Shown here one piece after another: positions 41,516-54,237 of a stretch of 64,000 nucleotides of DNA. Position numbers and translations under genes: made by a program. Where the stretch lies: positions 975,001-1,039,000 of the forward strand of contig CAHIKZ030004549.1 of the NCBI GenBank assembly GCA_903632075.3, given 5' to 3'. Below the pieces are notes generated by a model that worked only from the letters and a program-made list of their open reading frames with translations, searched no databases and was not told the origin of the DNA. This stretch comes from Acanthosepion pharaonis (taxonomy: Eukaryota; Mollusca; Cephalopoda; Sepiida; Sepiidae). Positions within the stretch are counted from its first letter, which is position 1; every line of letters starts with the position of its first letter.

Positions 41516-41924
41516 AGTTTTCTCATTTTCTTTCACCCCCATTAACCTCCTGCATCTTAGCTGCATTATTGCCTTACTTGGAGTGAAATGATTAATATAA
41601 TGAGATTAATATAATAATATAATGAGATGAGCATTCACATGGTTTAAACTCAGAGTTTTCCTTCTCCTAGGCTGGTGGCTGTAATATCCCAGCAACAGAA
41701 GGGAGATAACCCATAGAGACACAAGAGTTAGGTCCCCTCCAGACATCCGGTGAATCTTAATCAGCAGCTACACAGCAAGAGGGAATAGGAGGCTACCATC
41801 ACCGGAGGGACAATCAAGAACCATCCTAAAATCCTAACAAGGCATTAATCGACGCCTAGCAAGCATTGATAGCCTCTTGCACAGAACATTACAGTGGCCA
41901 CTCAAGCTTAGAATTCCATTCTAT

Positions 41925-42090
41925 CCTGCTATTTAATCTATATCTGGGTGGAGAAATGACAGGTTCATGCCTTTTTGGGTATGAAAATGAACACAGCAGA
42001 CTAGCCTGAAATTTGAACTCAGCTCTCTGATTTCACTTTTTGCCTTAATGGCCATTACACTACCTGCAAATTCTTATTCCTCACGGAATT
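41925..42090 (-). mobile_element. SINE-B (OK-like), minus copy
   Basis: CCTGCTATTTAATCTATATC, GTGGAGAAATGACAGGTTCA, TTTGAACTCAGCTCTCTGAT, ATGGCCATTACACTACCTGC is the reverse complement of SINE-B in full order. It ends about 40 bp before the satellite array. Confidence 0.8.
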
Positions 42091-42129
42091 TAAAGGTACA
42101 CCTCTCAAAAATCTAGATGACCAGAGCCT

Positions 42130-44960
42130 GGCGGCTGATTTCTCCTTTGATCAAGCTCTAACCACCCAGTGACAGAAAAACTGGCTTGTAACATTCAGTA
42201 TCATCATCAACAGCCTGGCAGCTGATCACCTCTCGAAATCTAACTGCCCAGTGACAGAAAAAATGCTTGTAACATTCAATATTGCCAAAACCAAGTTAAT
42301 ATCATCATCAATACTGGCAGCTGATCTCCTCTCAAAATCTAACTGCCCAGTGACAGAAAAAATGCTTGTAACATTCAACATTGCCAAAACCAAGTTAATA
42401 TCATCATCAATACTGGCAGCTGATCACCTCTCAAAATCTAACTGCCCAGTGACAGAAATAATGCTTGTAACATTCAATATTGCCAAAACCAAGTTAATAT
42501 CATCATCAATACTGGCAGCTGATCACCTCTCGAAATCTAACTGCCCAGTGACAGAAAAAATGCTTGTAACATTCAATATTGCCAAAACCAAGTTAATATC
42601 ATCATCAATACTGGCAGCTGATCACCTCTCGAAATCTAACTGCCCAGTGACAGAAAAAATGCTTGTAACATTCAATATTGCCAAAACCAAGTTAATATCA
42701 TCATCAATACTGGCAGCTGATCTCCTCTCAAAATATAACTGCCCAGTGACAGAAAAAATGCTTGTAACATTCAATATTGCCAAAACCAAGTTAATATCAT
42801 CATCAATACTGGCAGCTGATCTCCTCTCAAAATCTAACTGCCTAGTGACAGAAAAAATGCTTATAACAAATATTGCCAAAACCAAGTTAATATCATCATC
42901 AATACTGGCAGCTGATCTCCTCTCAAAATCTAACTGCCCAGTGACAGAAAAAAATGCTTCAACATTCAACATTACAAAACCAAGTTAATATCATCATCAA
43001 TACTGGCAGCTGATCACCTCTCAAAATCTAACTGCCCAGTGACAGAAATAATGCTTGTAACATTCAATATGACAAACCAAGTTAATATCATCATCAATAC
43101 TGGCAGCTGATCACCTCTCGAAATCTAACTGCCCAGTGACAGAAAAAATGCTTGTAACATTCAATATTGCCAAAACCAAGTTAATATCATCATCAATACT
43201 GGCAGCTGATCACCTCTCAAAATCTAACTGCCCAGTGACAGAAAAAATGCTTGTAACATTCAATATTGCCAAAACCAAGTTAATATCATCATCAATACTG
43301 GCAGCTGATCTCCTCTCAAAATATAACTGCCCAGTGACAGAAAAAAAAATGCTTTGTAACATTCAATATTGCCAAAACCAAGTTAATATCATCATCAATA
43401 CTGGCAGCTGATCTCCTCTCAAAATCTAACTGCCTAGTGACAGAAAAAATGCTTGTAACATTCAATATTGCCAAAACCAAGTTAATATCATCATCAATAC
43501 TGGCAGCTGATCTCCTCTCAAAATCTAACTGCCCAGTGACAGAAAAAATGCTTGTAACATTCAACATTGCCAAAACCAAGTTAATATCATCATCAATACT
43601 GGCAGCTGATCACCTCTCAAAATCTAACTGCCCAGTGACAGAAAAAATGCTTGTAACATTCAATATTGCCAAAACCAAGTTAATATCATCATCAATACTG
43701 GCAGCTGATCTCCTCTCAAAATCTAACTGCCCAGTGACAGAAAAAATGCTTGTAACATTCAATATTGCCAAAACCAAGTTAATATCATCATCAATACTGG
43801 CAGCTGATCTCCTCTCAAAATCTAACTGCCCAGTGACAGAAAAAAATGCTTGTAACATTCAATATTGCCAAAACCAAGTTAATATCATCATCAATACTGG
43901 CAGCTGATCTCCTCTCAAAATCTAACTGCCCAGTGACAGAAAAAAATGCTTGTAACATTCAATATTGCCAAAACCAAGTTAATATCATCATCAATACTGG
44001 CAGCTGATCTCCTCTCAAAATCTAACTGCCCAGTGACAGAAAAAATGCTTGTAACATTCAATATTGCCAAAACCAAGTTAATATCATCATCAATACTGGC
44101 AGCTGATCTCCTCTCAAAATCTAACTGCCCAGTGACAGAAAAAATGCTTGTAACATTCAACATTGCCAAAACCAAGTTAATATCATCATCAATACTGGCA
44201 GCTGATCTCCTCTCAAAATCTAACTGCCTAGTGACAGAAAAAATGCTTGTAACATTCAATATTGCCAAAACCAAGTTAATATCATCATCAATACTGGCAG
44301 CTGATCTCCTCTCAAAATCTAACTGCCCAGTGACAGAAAAAAATGTTTGTAAAAAATTGCCAAAACCAAGTTAATATCATCATCAATACTGGCAGCTGAT
44401 CACCTCTCAAAATCTAACTGCCCAGTGACAGAAAAAAATGCTTGTAACATTCAATAAACAAAAGTTAATATCATCATCAATACTGGCAGCTGATCTCCTC
44501 TCAAAATCTAACTGCCCAGTGACAGAAAAAAATGCTTGTAACATTCAATATTGCCAAAACCAAGTTAATATCATCATCAATACTGGCAGCTGATCTCCTC
44601 TCAAAATCTAACTGCCCAGTGACAAAAAAATGCTTGTAACATTCAATATTGCCAAAACCAAGTTAATATCATCATCAATACTGGCAGCTGATCTCCTCTC
44701 AAAATCTAACTGCCCAGTGACAGAAAAAATGCTTGTAACATTCAATATTGCCAAAACCAAGTTAATATCATCATCAATACTGCAGCTGATCTGATCAAAA
44801 TCTAACTGCCCAGTGACAGAAAAAATGCTTGTAACATTCAATATTGCCAAAACCAAGTTAATATCATCATCAATACTGGCAGCTGATCATCTCTCAGTGA
44901 CAGAAAAACTGGCTTTTTACATTCAATAACTTCAAAACCAAGTTAACAGCATTCTATCAT
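42130..44960. repeat. 99-bp satellite array, about 29 units
   Basis: The unit runs CTGGCAGCTGATCTCCTCTC, AAAATCTAACTGCCCAGTGA, CAGAAAAAATGCTTGTAACA, TTCAATATTGCCAAAACCAA, GTTAATATCATCATCAATA. CAGTGACAG-type landmarks recur about 29 times from 42171 to 44897. Internal units are nearly identical, differing at GATCT/GATCA and A-run length. The first and last units are divergent and share AGAAAAACTGGCT. Because 99 is 33 codons and the unit has no stop in one frame on either strand, open stretches of up to 245 codons arise. Indels in the A-run break them repeatedly, which argues against coding. No centromeric evidence. Confidence 0.97.
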
Positions 44961-45149
44961 CGCCAAGCATAGCTTGAATTTTTTCCAATCATGATGAATG
45001 GTTGTACTCTCAGTGAGGTGCTCCTTCCTTTGAACGTCTATTGGGACTGAAGTTCATCCTGGATCTCATGTGTTCCCCTTGAGATATGATTCATACGCTC
45101 CATATCTAAAGATGTGCTGCTCCAGGAAATACCTGTCTCCCACCCCCAC

Positions 45150-46015
45150 CCCCGCCATACTTTATATTTACAAGTGACAAATTAGACCAAATATGGAGTA
45201 TTGTTTCCATATTTGGCTTGGAGCTGCTCAATCCTCACTTTCCAGTTCAGAAGTATTTACATGGCATTGTGGGTAATGGATTATTTTCAACCTACCACCT
45301 TTTTCCAAAGATGAAACATCACTAGCCTATCACTACTCTTTCTTTTCGTGTTGTTGCTTGGTTGATTTGGTTTAACAGCTTATCAACACCTCTACCTGTT
45401 GTTTAATACCAAAAATCTAAATATTTAGAACACAATTTTATGTTTTCAATCTATTTTGAACGCAATTGTATGCCTTCAACTACTAATAAAATAAATTAGT
45501 CATTTTGCTATAAAATGTATTGCTAGTCATTTTGCTTTAAAAATGTATTATTGGTCATTTTTTTTATATAAAAATGTATTGCTGGTATTTTTACTATAAA
45601 AATGTACTTTTCAGTGTATTTGTTTTTGGTTGGGTCGTTAACAGGTGCTACCACCCTGGGTCAGGGTGGACCTGGGAACAATAGCAATAAGAGGTGATTC
45701 TATGCTCCAATCTCCCAATCAGAGGCCTTGCTGACGGATGTAGTTTATAATCAAACCTTGGACTATTTTTCCATGTTCAGACAGGCTAGATATTCTTAAT
45801 TCTACCAGTTCAGACCTTTACAGCCGAAAGATGCCATGCCATATACAGGGCTAAATCGTTGTCCCCTTTAATATTCCATTCATAAGAAGAGAGTTTGATT
45901 CAAACAGATTCTTAGGAGATCTGCTACTTCAACAAACTTCCAAGGGGTTGCTTCCCTAAACACTACAATCCTAACCCCTTAAAGTCTAGAGTCAACTATT
46001 ATTTATGCTACATAT
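45150..46015 (+). pseudogene. LINE C-terminal relic split by a VN element
   Basis: 45170-45345 gives PNMEYCFHIWLGAAQSS (post-RT 'EY...W.GA' block). 45760-46010 gives LPRGCFP and YNPNPLKSRVNYYL, the extreme C-terminus. The interruption at 45348-45750 is a minus-strand VN element. Frames are broken on both sides. Confidence 0.65.
45348..45750 (-). mobile_element. VN element, minus copy
   Basis: Starts (as its 3' end) TTGGTTGATTTGGTTTAACA, TATCAACACCTCTACC. Array 45490-45605 with ATGTATTGCTGGTATTTTTA. The head is complementary to CACCCTGGGTCAGGGTGGAC and AGAGGCCTTGCTGACG. Confidence 0.8.
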
Positions 46016-46526
46016 TCTCATGATCTGCACTTACTTCCTCCTTTTAAAATGATCTCATTCAGTGACACTCGTAGCAAATACCAAATAATGAAACCAATCC
46101 AACTGTTATAACTTTTCAGATGAAGTACCATATTTGATATCATACAACAACTCCAAGTTTTTTCATGAAAACTTTATAAATCTCCACCCAACATAAATTT
46201 GACATGTGAAGAAACTTACTAAAAGGCTTAGAAGACATTTCCTTGTTCACTGTATTTAATGAAAACATATCTAAACAAAGGATTTCTCTATTTAATATAT
46301 ATTTATAAATTTGAAATGTAAAAGAAGAGAGAACCTTTTTCTAGAAAAATTTAAAAAATTGGGAATGACTGAAAGTGCTCTGAAAATATTGGACTATTAA
46401 TGTTCAAATTATGTCTGTAAACTAGAAAAAGGGTTTGAATAGCAAAAATTTTTTAAAAATCTTGAGCTTTTGTTTGTCTTCAACTAAACGTGAATAAATT
46501 CTAAAAGATCTGTTAAAATATACCTA

Positions 46527-46577
<51 letters not shown>

Positions 46578-47204
46578 TTTATTTTAGGATATTACATTGA
46601 AAAACATGTCAAAATCACTACACAATTGCAGACATTTCACATTGATTGGTTATTGTTATTAACACCTTACATAAAGAGTCTTTAGTCAGCAGTTGCATAT
46701 TAATTTACCAAGTAAGTCTATATATTGAAATTATTTACTGGTTTCTTAAAGAAGCTATTTATTTATCGAGTATAATTTTTTTATGTAGGAAATTTACAAA
46801 GCATATAACTTGTCTAGCATTTTGTTAGATTACCACTTCATTTTTTCTTAGTGAATGACATTGTCTAATGCATAATATGTATCCATTTATATCTGCTCCT
46901 TTTTAACGTCTGTTGCTGCCATTGATTTCAAATCTATAGGTCATGACCCATTTATGAAAAATAATTTCTTAATTTTTGCTTCTTGTCTTAGTTTAAATTT
47001 AACATAGGTCATATTCAATTGGTTGATCTGAATAAAAATCACAAACCTTTTAACCACTCCCCTTTTTTCTTCTTTTCATAAAAAGAGGCTGTATTTTGCT
47101 TTTAAATCTAAATAAATCATTCACTTGCCAGTAATTTACAATAGCATGATGAGATGCATTGAAACACAACTGCAATTGTGTAGCAATTTTGACATGTTTT
47201 TGGT
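46016..47204. other. No gene recognised; includes (TA)n at 46531-46576
   Basis: A+T-rich, with a 46-bp TA array. No recognisable coding or repeat content otherwise. Confidence 0.6.
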
Positions 47205-47650
47205 GTAATATCCTAAAACAAAGAATATTGCTCTACTTTGTATTGAGCCCTCTTTTAAATTAAATGCTATGAACATTGGAATTGTACTCTTTATTCTCAT
47301 CTTATATAGGCAGCATATTTTCATTCAAGTATCTTTAGTTGAATAATTTAGATGTATTATGTCTATTTATATTTTAGTTTTAATTCTTTCAAGTACAAAA
47401 AGTAATTTCTTGGTGGCTGTAAAAAATTAATTAAGAAAAATTCTAAAATTTTCTTTCAAATAATTTTTATTTTCCCAAGCACTTTCAATCTCACCTGAGC
47501 CTAGTTTCATTATCTATGGTTGTGTTATGCATTAACACCATAAATTCAAAATGGTTTTACCATCGTTGAAGGGAGGTAACTTATGTAATTTTTGTAAAAG
47601 ATGTTTTTAATTGTAGTATTTTAATTTAGTATATTTTTTTGGTAAGGTGA
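47205..47650 (+). repeat. Repeat module beside (TA)n, including R-X copy 3
   Basis: 47215-47310 (AATATTGCTCTACTTTGTAT, TGAGCCCTCTTTTAAATT) recurs at 1020-1105 and inverted at 49140-49195. 47320-47640 (CATTCAAGTATCTTTAGTTG, CCCAAGCACTTTCAATCTCA, GAAGGGAGGTAACTTATG) is collinear with 7428-7790. Confidence 0.65.
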
Positions 47651-47653
47651 ATA

Positions 47654-47939
<286 letters not shown>

Positions 47940-47994
<55 letters not shown>

Positions 47995-48104
47995 AGACTT
48001 TACTGTTGTCTGACTAACTGTTTTTACATATATATTCTATGTTTTTGGATATATTTCATATACCTTGAATTGTATACTGTATTTTTTAGTGTCTACATAT
48101 TTTG

Positions 48105-48160
<56 letters not shown>
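47940..48160. repeat. (CT)n-(TA)n and (TA)n arrays
   Basis: CT/TA at 47940-47989 and TA at 48108-48160, separated by unremarkable sequence. Confidence 0.95.
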
Positions 48161-48161
<1 letters not shown>

Positions 48162-49065
48162 CACAATTTTAAAACCAGTGGATATGAGTTGCTATTTAAA
48201 CCTTTGCTAATAAACAAAGAAATTTTTTTAAAGGAAAGGCATGCTTGAAAAGATGGCTAAGTTTATATGTTATGCTGTTTTGGTATTTTGGGGATTGGTT
48301 AAATTTTTGAGGTGTACCAAGTTGAGGTATTTGGGGCAGGTGATGAGGAAGGCTCAGGGGTGATAAGTGAGTGTAAAGCCAGAATCTTTGCCACATGGTG
48401 TATCACACTTCCAGGGTGAATAGGAAGGAAGCAAGTTGAAAAGAAAAAAAGATTTTCAATTTCTTGATATGAAGCTGAAAAAAATGATTTACAGGAAATA
48501 ATGAATTTCTTGTTCTTCTTCTTCTATGTACTGTGTCCCTTCAGGGCATGGGCAATCATGGCTCTCCACAATTTCCTGTCAAAGGGTCAAGAATAGCAAG
48601 TCAAAGACTTATCCAGTTAAGAATAATAAAATCAATAATAGCAAATCAAAGATGTACTCACATAAGAATAATAAAATTCTGGTACAGCAAATCAAACATG
48701 TACCCACTAAAAATAGTTTTTCATAATAAGGAATGTTGGATTAAAAAATCTGTTTAAAAAGTTACTATTGTTTATGTTTCAAATACAAAAAATGTTCATG
48801 CTTTAAAAAGGTAATTTGAATTTTGCCCTATCAAGATGGTCTCCTGTGGCCAAATTGATAGTAGCACACTTTGTCTATAGGAATGCTTTTCCTGATGAAA
48901 AGAGAGGTACTGGTTTGATTGTTGTTAGGAGAAACAATGTTTATTTAGTAAAACTTGTCGATCTAGTCCATTTGTTATTAAATTCATAGTTTATAAAAAA
49001 TAAAATCAGGTATGGAAATAACATTGATAATAATAAGAAACAATGTCAGATTAAAAAAAAATTCC

Positions 49066-49068
<3 letters not shown>
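48161..49068. other. No gene recognised; short CTD-LINE end
   Basis: 48515-48585 (TATGTACTGTGTCCCTTCAG, CATGGCTCTCCACAATTTCC) is a minus-strand 3' end fragment of the CTD LINE. AGCAAATCAAA.ATGTAC recurs at 48638 and 48677. Confidence 0.55.
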
Positions 49069-49110
<42 letters not shown>

Positions 49111-49268
49111 AGTATAGGATTGATGTATACAGAATAAATTCCAATAACCAACAATTACTATTCTTAAAAGAGGGCTCAACACAGAGTAGAGTGAATATAA
49201 TTATTTATTTAAAAATTATAACATAAATATGTTATAAAATAATATTTATGTTATAATTTTTAAATAAA

Positions 49269-49301
<33 letters not shown>
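49069..49301. repeat. (TA)n arrays and a 70-bp palindrome
   Basis: TA at 49069-49104 and 49272-49301. Between them, about 49199-49233 pairs with about 49240-49272 (TTAAAAATTATAACATAAAT with ATTTATGTTATAATTTTTAA) around a short loop, a nearly perfect stem of 33 bp or more. 49140-49195 is the inverted 47215-type repeat. Confidence 0.85.
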
Positions 49302-49304
<3 letters not shown>

Positions 49305-50505
49305 CTAATATGTACTTATAGCTCCATTTCATAACATTGAGCACAGTATTTATAACACCTGAGAAATAAATATACTTACAATCAACACTCCTTTTTTTAT
49401 AATGACTGAATAAGTTGAAAATACTTGAACAAAACAAGAAAAACATGAACTTTGAATGTTTTATTCATAATTTTAATCGTATTATACAATATCTCATTCA
49501 GAAATTGGAAAAAATATTTTTAAAAAATTATCAAGATAAACCAAGACTTAAACAGGTTAAGATTGTAGTGGTTGGGAAAATATCCTCTTGGGAGTCATTT
49601 CCATAGAGCAGTGGTTTGAAGGGAGAAGTTGCAAAGTGGAACTTAATTCTCACCAATGGAATACAGAAGAAATGAGGGTGATTTACTCCAATGTGTATAG
49701 CATGGTGGGTCTAGGCATGAAGTTTAGAACTAAGGGATGTAGTTCCTCTGAGTACTTTCCATGTAAGTAGCGGTGAGAGGCTTGTGACATTTTATCTGTA
49801 AGAGAAGGGTTGCAGGGGGAAAGTAATTTGTCACACACATGGACACAGGGACCTTTTTTTAACTCTATCGAGACTGAAAAATGAGAACTGAGAGTCTCCT
49901 ACTCTAGTATGACAGAAGTACCCCATTTTCTGCCTGATCTGGATCTTCTGAGTACTCTCATCTCAGTCTGTTAAAGAAAGATTATTTTATTAAATATGTG
50001 TTGAGAGTTTTATAATTATTTTATGTTATATGCCAGTTTTAAATGTCACATTATCATGTGTTTGTGATGCACTTTTTTTTAAAATATATTTAATGTTTTT
50101 CCTACATTGAATAAGATTTTATTAATGTTAAGTCATTTATTTTTTATGGTTAATGCTTATAATATTTGTAGTCATGTTTTTACTATTTATACAGCATAAT
50201 ATATTTATATTATTTATAAGCTGTTGTTTTGTTTGGAGATGTGTGATTTAACAAAGCTATTATCAGATAAATGGTAAATTAATCTACAAGATAATGTGGT
50301 AATTATGCAACCATTGGATGAGTTATTTGAATTTTTATTATTATTAAAGAAACATTTGACAAGTAAGCAAGAAGATTTACATTAGTCAGTGTTATAATCA
50401 AACAAGAACATATAAATAAATGTAATTTCAATAACTGTAATAAAATTTAAATCTGCAATATATATACATTTTTACAACAGTAAAGATGTATGTAAATTGA
50501 TTTAG
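49302..50505. other. No gene recognised
   Basis: The 49560-49960 part is less A+T-rich but has no supportable frame or family. Confidence 0.55.
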
Positions 50506-50509
50506 GTGG

Positions 50510-50948
50510 ATGTATCTTTTCATAGTCTTGTTCTTTTATGTGTTGTATCCCTTCAGGACATGGGTGATTATGGCTCTCCACAAGTGCCATTCCTTTGTAG
50601 CTCTTAGTAGTGTTTTTTTTTTTTTTTACTGTTACTCCCACTCCCTGTTCTGCCATCTTTTTTACACAAGCTTGTTCGATAGATTACTCACTGTTTCCTT
50701 CATTTCCTCTTCAATGTGTCCTGTAAGTGTCAAGTTCCCCAATCTTTTTTTCTCACCAAGTTTCCCAGAAATTATCTATTTCTTTCTGATACTAAGTATA
50801 AATGTCCTTTTTACTTCTATTTTCCTTAAAACTACCTTGTTGCTCACATGGTCCGTCCATGGTATTTTCAACATCCTTCTGTAGAATCACATATCTGTGG
50901 CCTGATCTGTGAAGAAATTGTCCACCATTCACTGCCATATTGGAGGAC
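50510..50948 (-). pseudogene. LINE C-terminal domain relic (CTD family)
   Basis: The minus strand carries motifs equivalent to MEDVENTMDGPCEQQGSFKE at 50830-50880, and the 3' end is complementary to GTTGTATCCCTTCAGGACAT (50543-50562). It is truncated at a T-run (50949-50960), where the Jockey-like LINE in the same orientation begins. Confidence 0.7.
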
Positions 50949-50969
50949 TGATTTTTTTTTTCTAAGCAT

Positions 50970-51740
50970 TTCACTCCAAGCATGGTGGGAGTCCCACTAG
51001 CACGCAAGGGGTTACAGAGAATGAGAGAGTAAAGAGGGGTGTTTGAGGAAAGAATAAAGAGAGATCAAGATCAAGGCAGCAGAAGATGTCAATTGACATT
51101 ACATTTGAATATTTGAAGATTATAGCTGTCAGGGAAGAAAGTAAGAGGAAGGGAGTTCTACTGTTGGGAAGTGTGAGAGAAGATGTAGAAGAGGTAGTTA
51201 GATTTAACAGTTTCGATAGTGAGAGGGTGGGACTGAGATGCCAACCTAGTAACATGCTTAAATTCATGCAGTTGCGGTATCAGTGAAAGTAGCTTGTCAG
51301 ACCAGTTACCATGAAAATATCTGATGAAAAAACAGAGGGAAGCCATATCACATCTGTGAGAAAATGACAGGAGTCAAGATGCCAGGTCAGGACCTATCGC
51401 ATTGCATATCCGACTTTGGATTTTGTTGAGAACATCAAGATGAACAGCAGGGGTACCAGACCATATATGGCAACAGTATTTAATGCAAGGATGAATGGTA
51501 GATTTGTAGATTTAAAGAATGGACTTAGATGAGTGAAACCTTCTGGTGTGACAAACTTTCCTTATGGTAGATGAAGCTACTGATTCAGTGTAGTTCCACC
51601 TCAGGTCAGTGGAAAACGTGAGACCAAGAAGGTGCAGAGAAATGCTTTTGTACAGTTGAGCCATGCTAATAGGAGGCAGGAAGGTTTCTCTATGGTGGGC
51701 AAATGAGAGCAGGTTCATTTTGGAGGCATTAAAGTTTACA
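50970..51740 (-). pseudogene. LINE post-RT region
   Basis: MNLLSFAHHRETFLPPISMA, LLGLTFSTDLRWNYTESVAS, then IYKSTIHPCIKYCCHIWSGT, KIQSRICNAIGPDLASC and ASLCFFIRYFHGNWSDKLL. Order and spacing match the copy at 57870-58545. Frames are broken around 51350-51500. Confidence 0.8.
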
Positions 51741-52024
51741 AGCCATTTCCTACAAGTTGTGTTGACTCGCCTTCACATAGGCCACACCTACATCACCCAC
51801 CATCATTTACTGAAGGGCACAGAATCCCCAATATGTACTACATGACAAAAAAGATTCACATTTAAACATATACTGCTTGAGTGTACAAACTTGAATTGAG
51901 TGCAGAAACAATATTATCAAACAAGTAATTTGAAGAAACTCTTTATGGAAATAACACCATCTAGGATACTAGTTTTTATAAAAGCAATTGGAATGTGCTC
52001 AAAAATATGAGTGGCCAAATAGTA

Positions 52025-52060
<36 letters not shown>

Positions 52061-52157
52061 TCTACCAAACTATGGTAAAATCCATTCCAAAACAGCATCG
52101 GCATTAAATGACCCACTGAGGTTGATATGCCGTAAAACAAAATAACCAACCAACCAA
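51741..52157 (+). mobile_element. Insertion in the LINE, VN-type 3' end
   Basis: Separates two collinear parts of the RT gene. Contains (CA)n-(TA)n at 52025-52062 and ends GGCATTAAATGACCCACTGA, GGTTGATATGCCGTAAAACA and (AACC)n, the VN 3' end. The 51750-51990 part is unrelated to other VN heads, so this may be a variant of the family. Confidence 0.65.
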
Positions 52158-52720
52158 CCAACACCCTACCCAAGTTAAGCACAGATGGGGAGGTCCTTTT
52201 CAAGACCAACAGCCAGGTTAACTTCGTTAGCAATTCCGGATTTACTATTGAGACAGGAGTAAATGGTAGTGTTGTCTGCCTAGATGCCTACTTGAGAACT
52301 GATGACATCAGGAAGATCATTGAGAGATGATCAGAAACAGTTTAAGACTCAAAATAGAGCCTTGGGCAACACCAGCATTCATATGAAAAGAACTGGAGGA
52401 GAACCCATTTAGAACAACCTTCATTTCATGGTTTGACAGGAATGATTGGGTTAAATCAAATAATCATCCTGTAATACCGTATCCATCTCTGAAGCTTATG
52501 AAGAAGGTCAGTGTGCCAATCCTTATCAAATGCCTTAGAAATATATAGAGCCTCAGCATGAGCTTTGTCATTATTATCAAGTGCTTGGTACACAAATTGA
52601 GTTATGGCTGTAAGCACGTCGGTGTTAGAGCAGGAAAGGTGGAAACCATATTGTTTGTTAGAGAGTAGATCATGGAATGTAAGGTGATTAACCACTTCGG
52701 CATTGATTAAAGCCATGAAG
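52158..52720 (-). pseudogene. LINE reverse transcriptase core, inactivated
   Basis: VVNHLTFHDLLSNKQYGFHL (RT motif 2a area), DNNDKAHAEALYISKAFDKD with the block-A aspartate region 'D.SKAFD' as YISKAFDKD, then NAGVAQGSILSLKLFLI (block B, 'GVPQGS.L.P.LF'). The YADD block is a stop plus ADN (52271-52282, complement TAG GCA GAC AAC). Block A has Y for the catalytic Asp, and block C has lost Tyr and the second Asp. Confidence 0.85.
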
Positions 52721-53049
52721 ACTTTGCCAAAGTGTAGTAGAAGACTGATAGGATGGTAATTAGATAGATCAGAAGAGTATCAAGAGTTCTTAAAAACAGG
52801 GACAACAGATGAGGGCTTCCAACATGCTGGAAAGCAAGAGTCAGCGAGGCAACAGTTATATAGTTTGGGAGAGAACTGGAGCCAGCTCAGGAGCACATTT
52901 CTTTAGGACTACGACTGGTATCCCGTCACCACCATTTACTTTATGAAAGTCTAATTTAGAGATGATGTCTTATACCATCGATGGGGTTATGCTCATCTCA
53001 CTCAATAGAGCCTCAGTTCTAGGGGGAAAATCAGGTGTGGGTACTCCAG

Positions 53050-53330
53050 ATCAGACAAGTGTTGAGTTGGATGAGAATTTCCGAGCAAAGAATTCAACCT
53101 TATCAGCTGAGGAAGTTATGACTTTGAATTGATTGAATAGAGGAGGGATTGTAGATTTGCTGTTGTTTGGCACACTCTTGCAGAGCCGCCAATAATCTTT
53201 AGAACTAAACTTGCAAGATGCAATATGTTGTTTCATTCTATCAGCAAATAGTAATCTTGCTTCATTGAGGACACGCTTGCACTCATTATGAACAGAGACA
53301 AAGGGACATCTGTTGCAATCAGACATGTTG
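53050..53330 (-). pseudogene. LINE endonuclease-RT linker
   Basis: RLLFADRMKQHIASCKFSSK, DYWRLCKSVPNNSKSTIPPL, ADKVEFFARKFSSNSTL. 'D.W...k...........ipPL' and 'dKa..F...F..NStL' are typical of the linker before the RT domain in Jockey-type LINEs. Confidence 0.8.
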
Positions 53331-53539
53331 CTTCAGTACAGGCAGAAGTAATTCCTATGGGTTATAGCAGCTGAGCAATCAACTGAAAACCAAGGAGATG
53401 AGTGCGATAAATATAACTTTATATTTTCTTGCTGGGATGAAAGCCCAGTGCCAGCTTTTCACCAGGAGGAGACCTCTGATGCACATTTTTGAATGGGGTG
53501 ATTAAAAATCACATCCCAAGGGACGTCGCAAAGCAAATC

Positions 53540-54200
53540 ATGGAATGAGTCCTAGTCATTTTAATTGATCACAGAAAGATATTCTGTTAGTAGGAGGTTC
53601 TTGGCTGGAGGTGGAATGGAAGATGTTAATAGACACTATGGCATGATCAGAGTTGCCAAGAGGGCAGAGCTGCACAGCACAACAAGAATCAGGGATGGAG
53701 GCAAAACAGAGATCAAGAAGTGAAGTGTTACTGTCAGGATTACAGGGGAAATATGTAGAAATTTCAACCACGTGCATGAGTGATTGAGTAATTGGAAAGT
53801 TAAGTGTTTGGATGCGAGCAAGGCCAGTTACAGAGTGTTTAAGCCACATGATATGGTAGGCGTTAAAGTCACTGAATATGAATATGTGTGCAAAACGGGT
53901 GTAGAGAGATTTCCTTGTCTATATTATCGGGAATGCTATCGAGTACACCACAGTCTTGAGAGGAGGGAGAACGATAGAGAAAGAAGAGATAGCTTACTGA
54001 ATTGAGGAGATAGACAGAGACACATATACTGAAGATTCAAGAGAGAGTTCCCTAGCCAGGGGTAGATGATCATGGACATAAAGTCCCAGGCCATGCATGT
54101 GGATTTTAGAGTCCTTACTAAGATGAGGAAAGTAGCTGGGAATAAAGAAATCAAAGGAGGGAATTGACAAGTTAAGGTTACTCCCACAGCAATTCAATAC
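53540..54200 (-). pseudogene. LINE AP-endonuclease relic
   Basis: DFFIPSYFPHLSKDSKIHMH, GLGLYVHDHLPLARELSLES (middle of the domain), IQTLNFPITQSLMHVVEIST, LLDLCFASIPDSC and LGNSDHAIVSINI, whose SDH motif holds the catalytic His. The N-terminal third is missing and at least two frame changes occur. Confidence 0.8.
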
Positions 54201-54237
54201 TCCTTTCTTTGTTTCTCATGAAATTTTCCTTAATGGG

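Larger units (their letters stand above)
50949..54200 (-). mobile_element. Jockey-like LINE, long degenerate copy
   Basis: About 3.2 kb on the minus strand, 3' end at 50949-50960 (poly-A as T-run, then TTTCACTCC). From the 5' side: endonuclease pieces 53540-54200, linker 53050-53330, RT 52160-52720, post-RT region 50970-51740. An unrelated insertion splits it at about 51741-52157. No ORF1 is attached. Stops and frame changes occur throughout, so it is dead. Related fragments: 9240-9600, 41060-41400, 55925-56357, 57870-58545. Confidence 0.88.

Noticed and set aside
42251..42988. 245-codon open frame of 33-residue repeats
   Set aside because: Satellite units of 99 bp have no stop in one frame on both strands. 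A-run indels break it in many units, as expected without coding constraint.
42130..44960. CRISPR-like array
   Set aside because: No repeat-spacer structure. The whole 99-bp unit is repeated, in a eukaryotic context.
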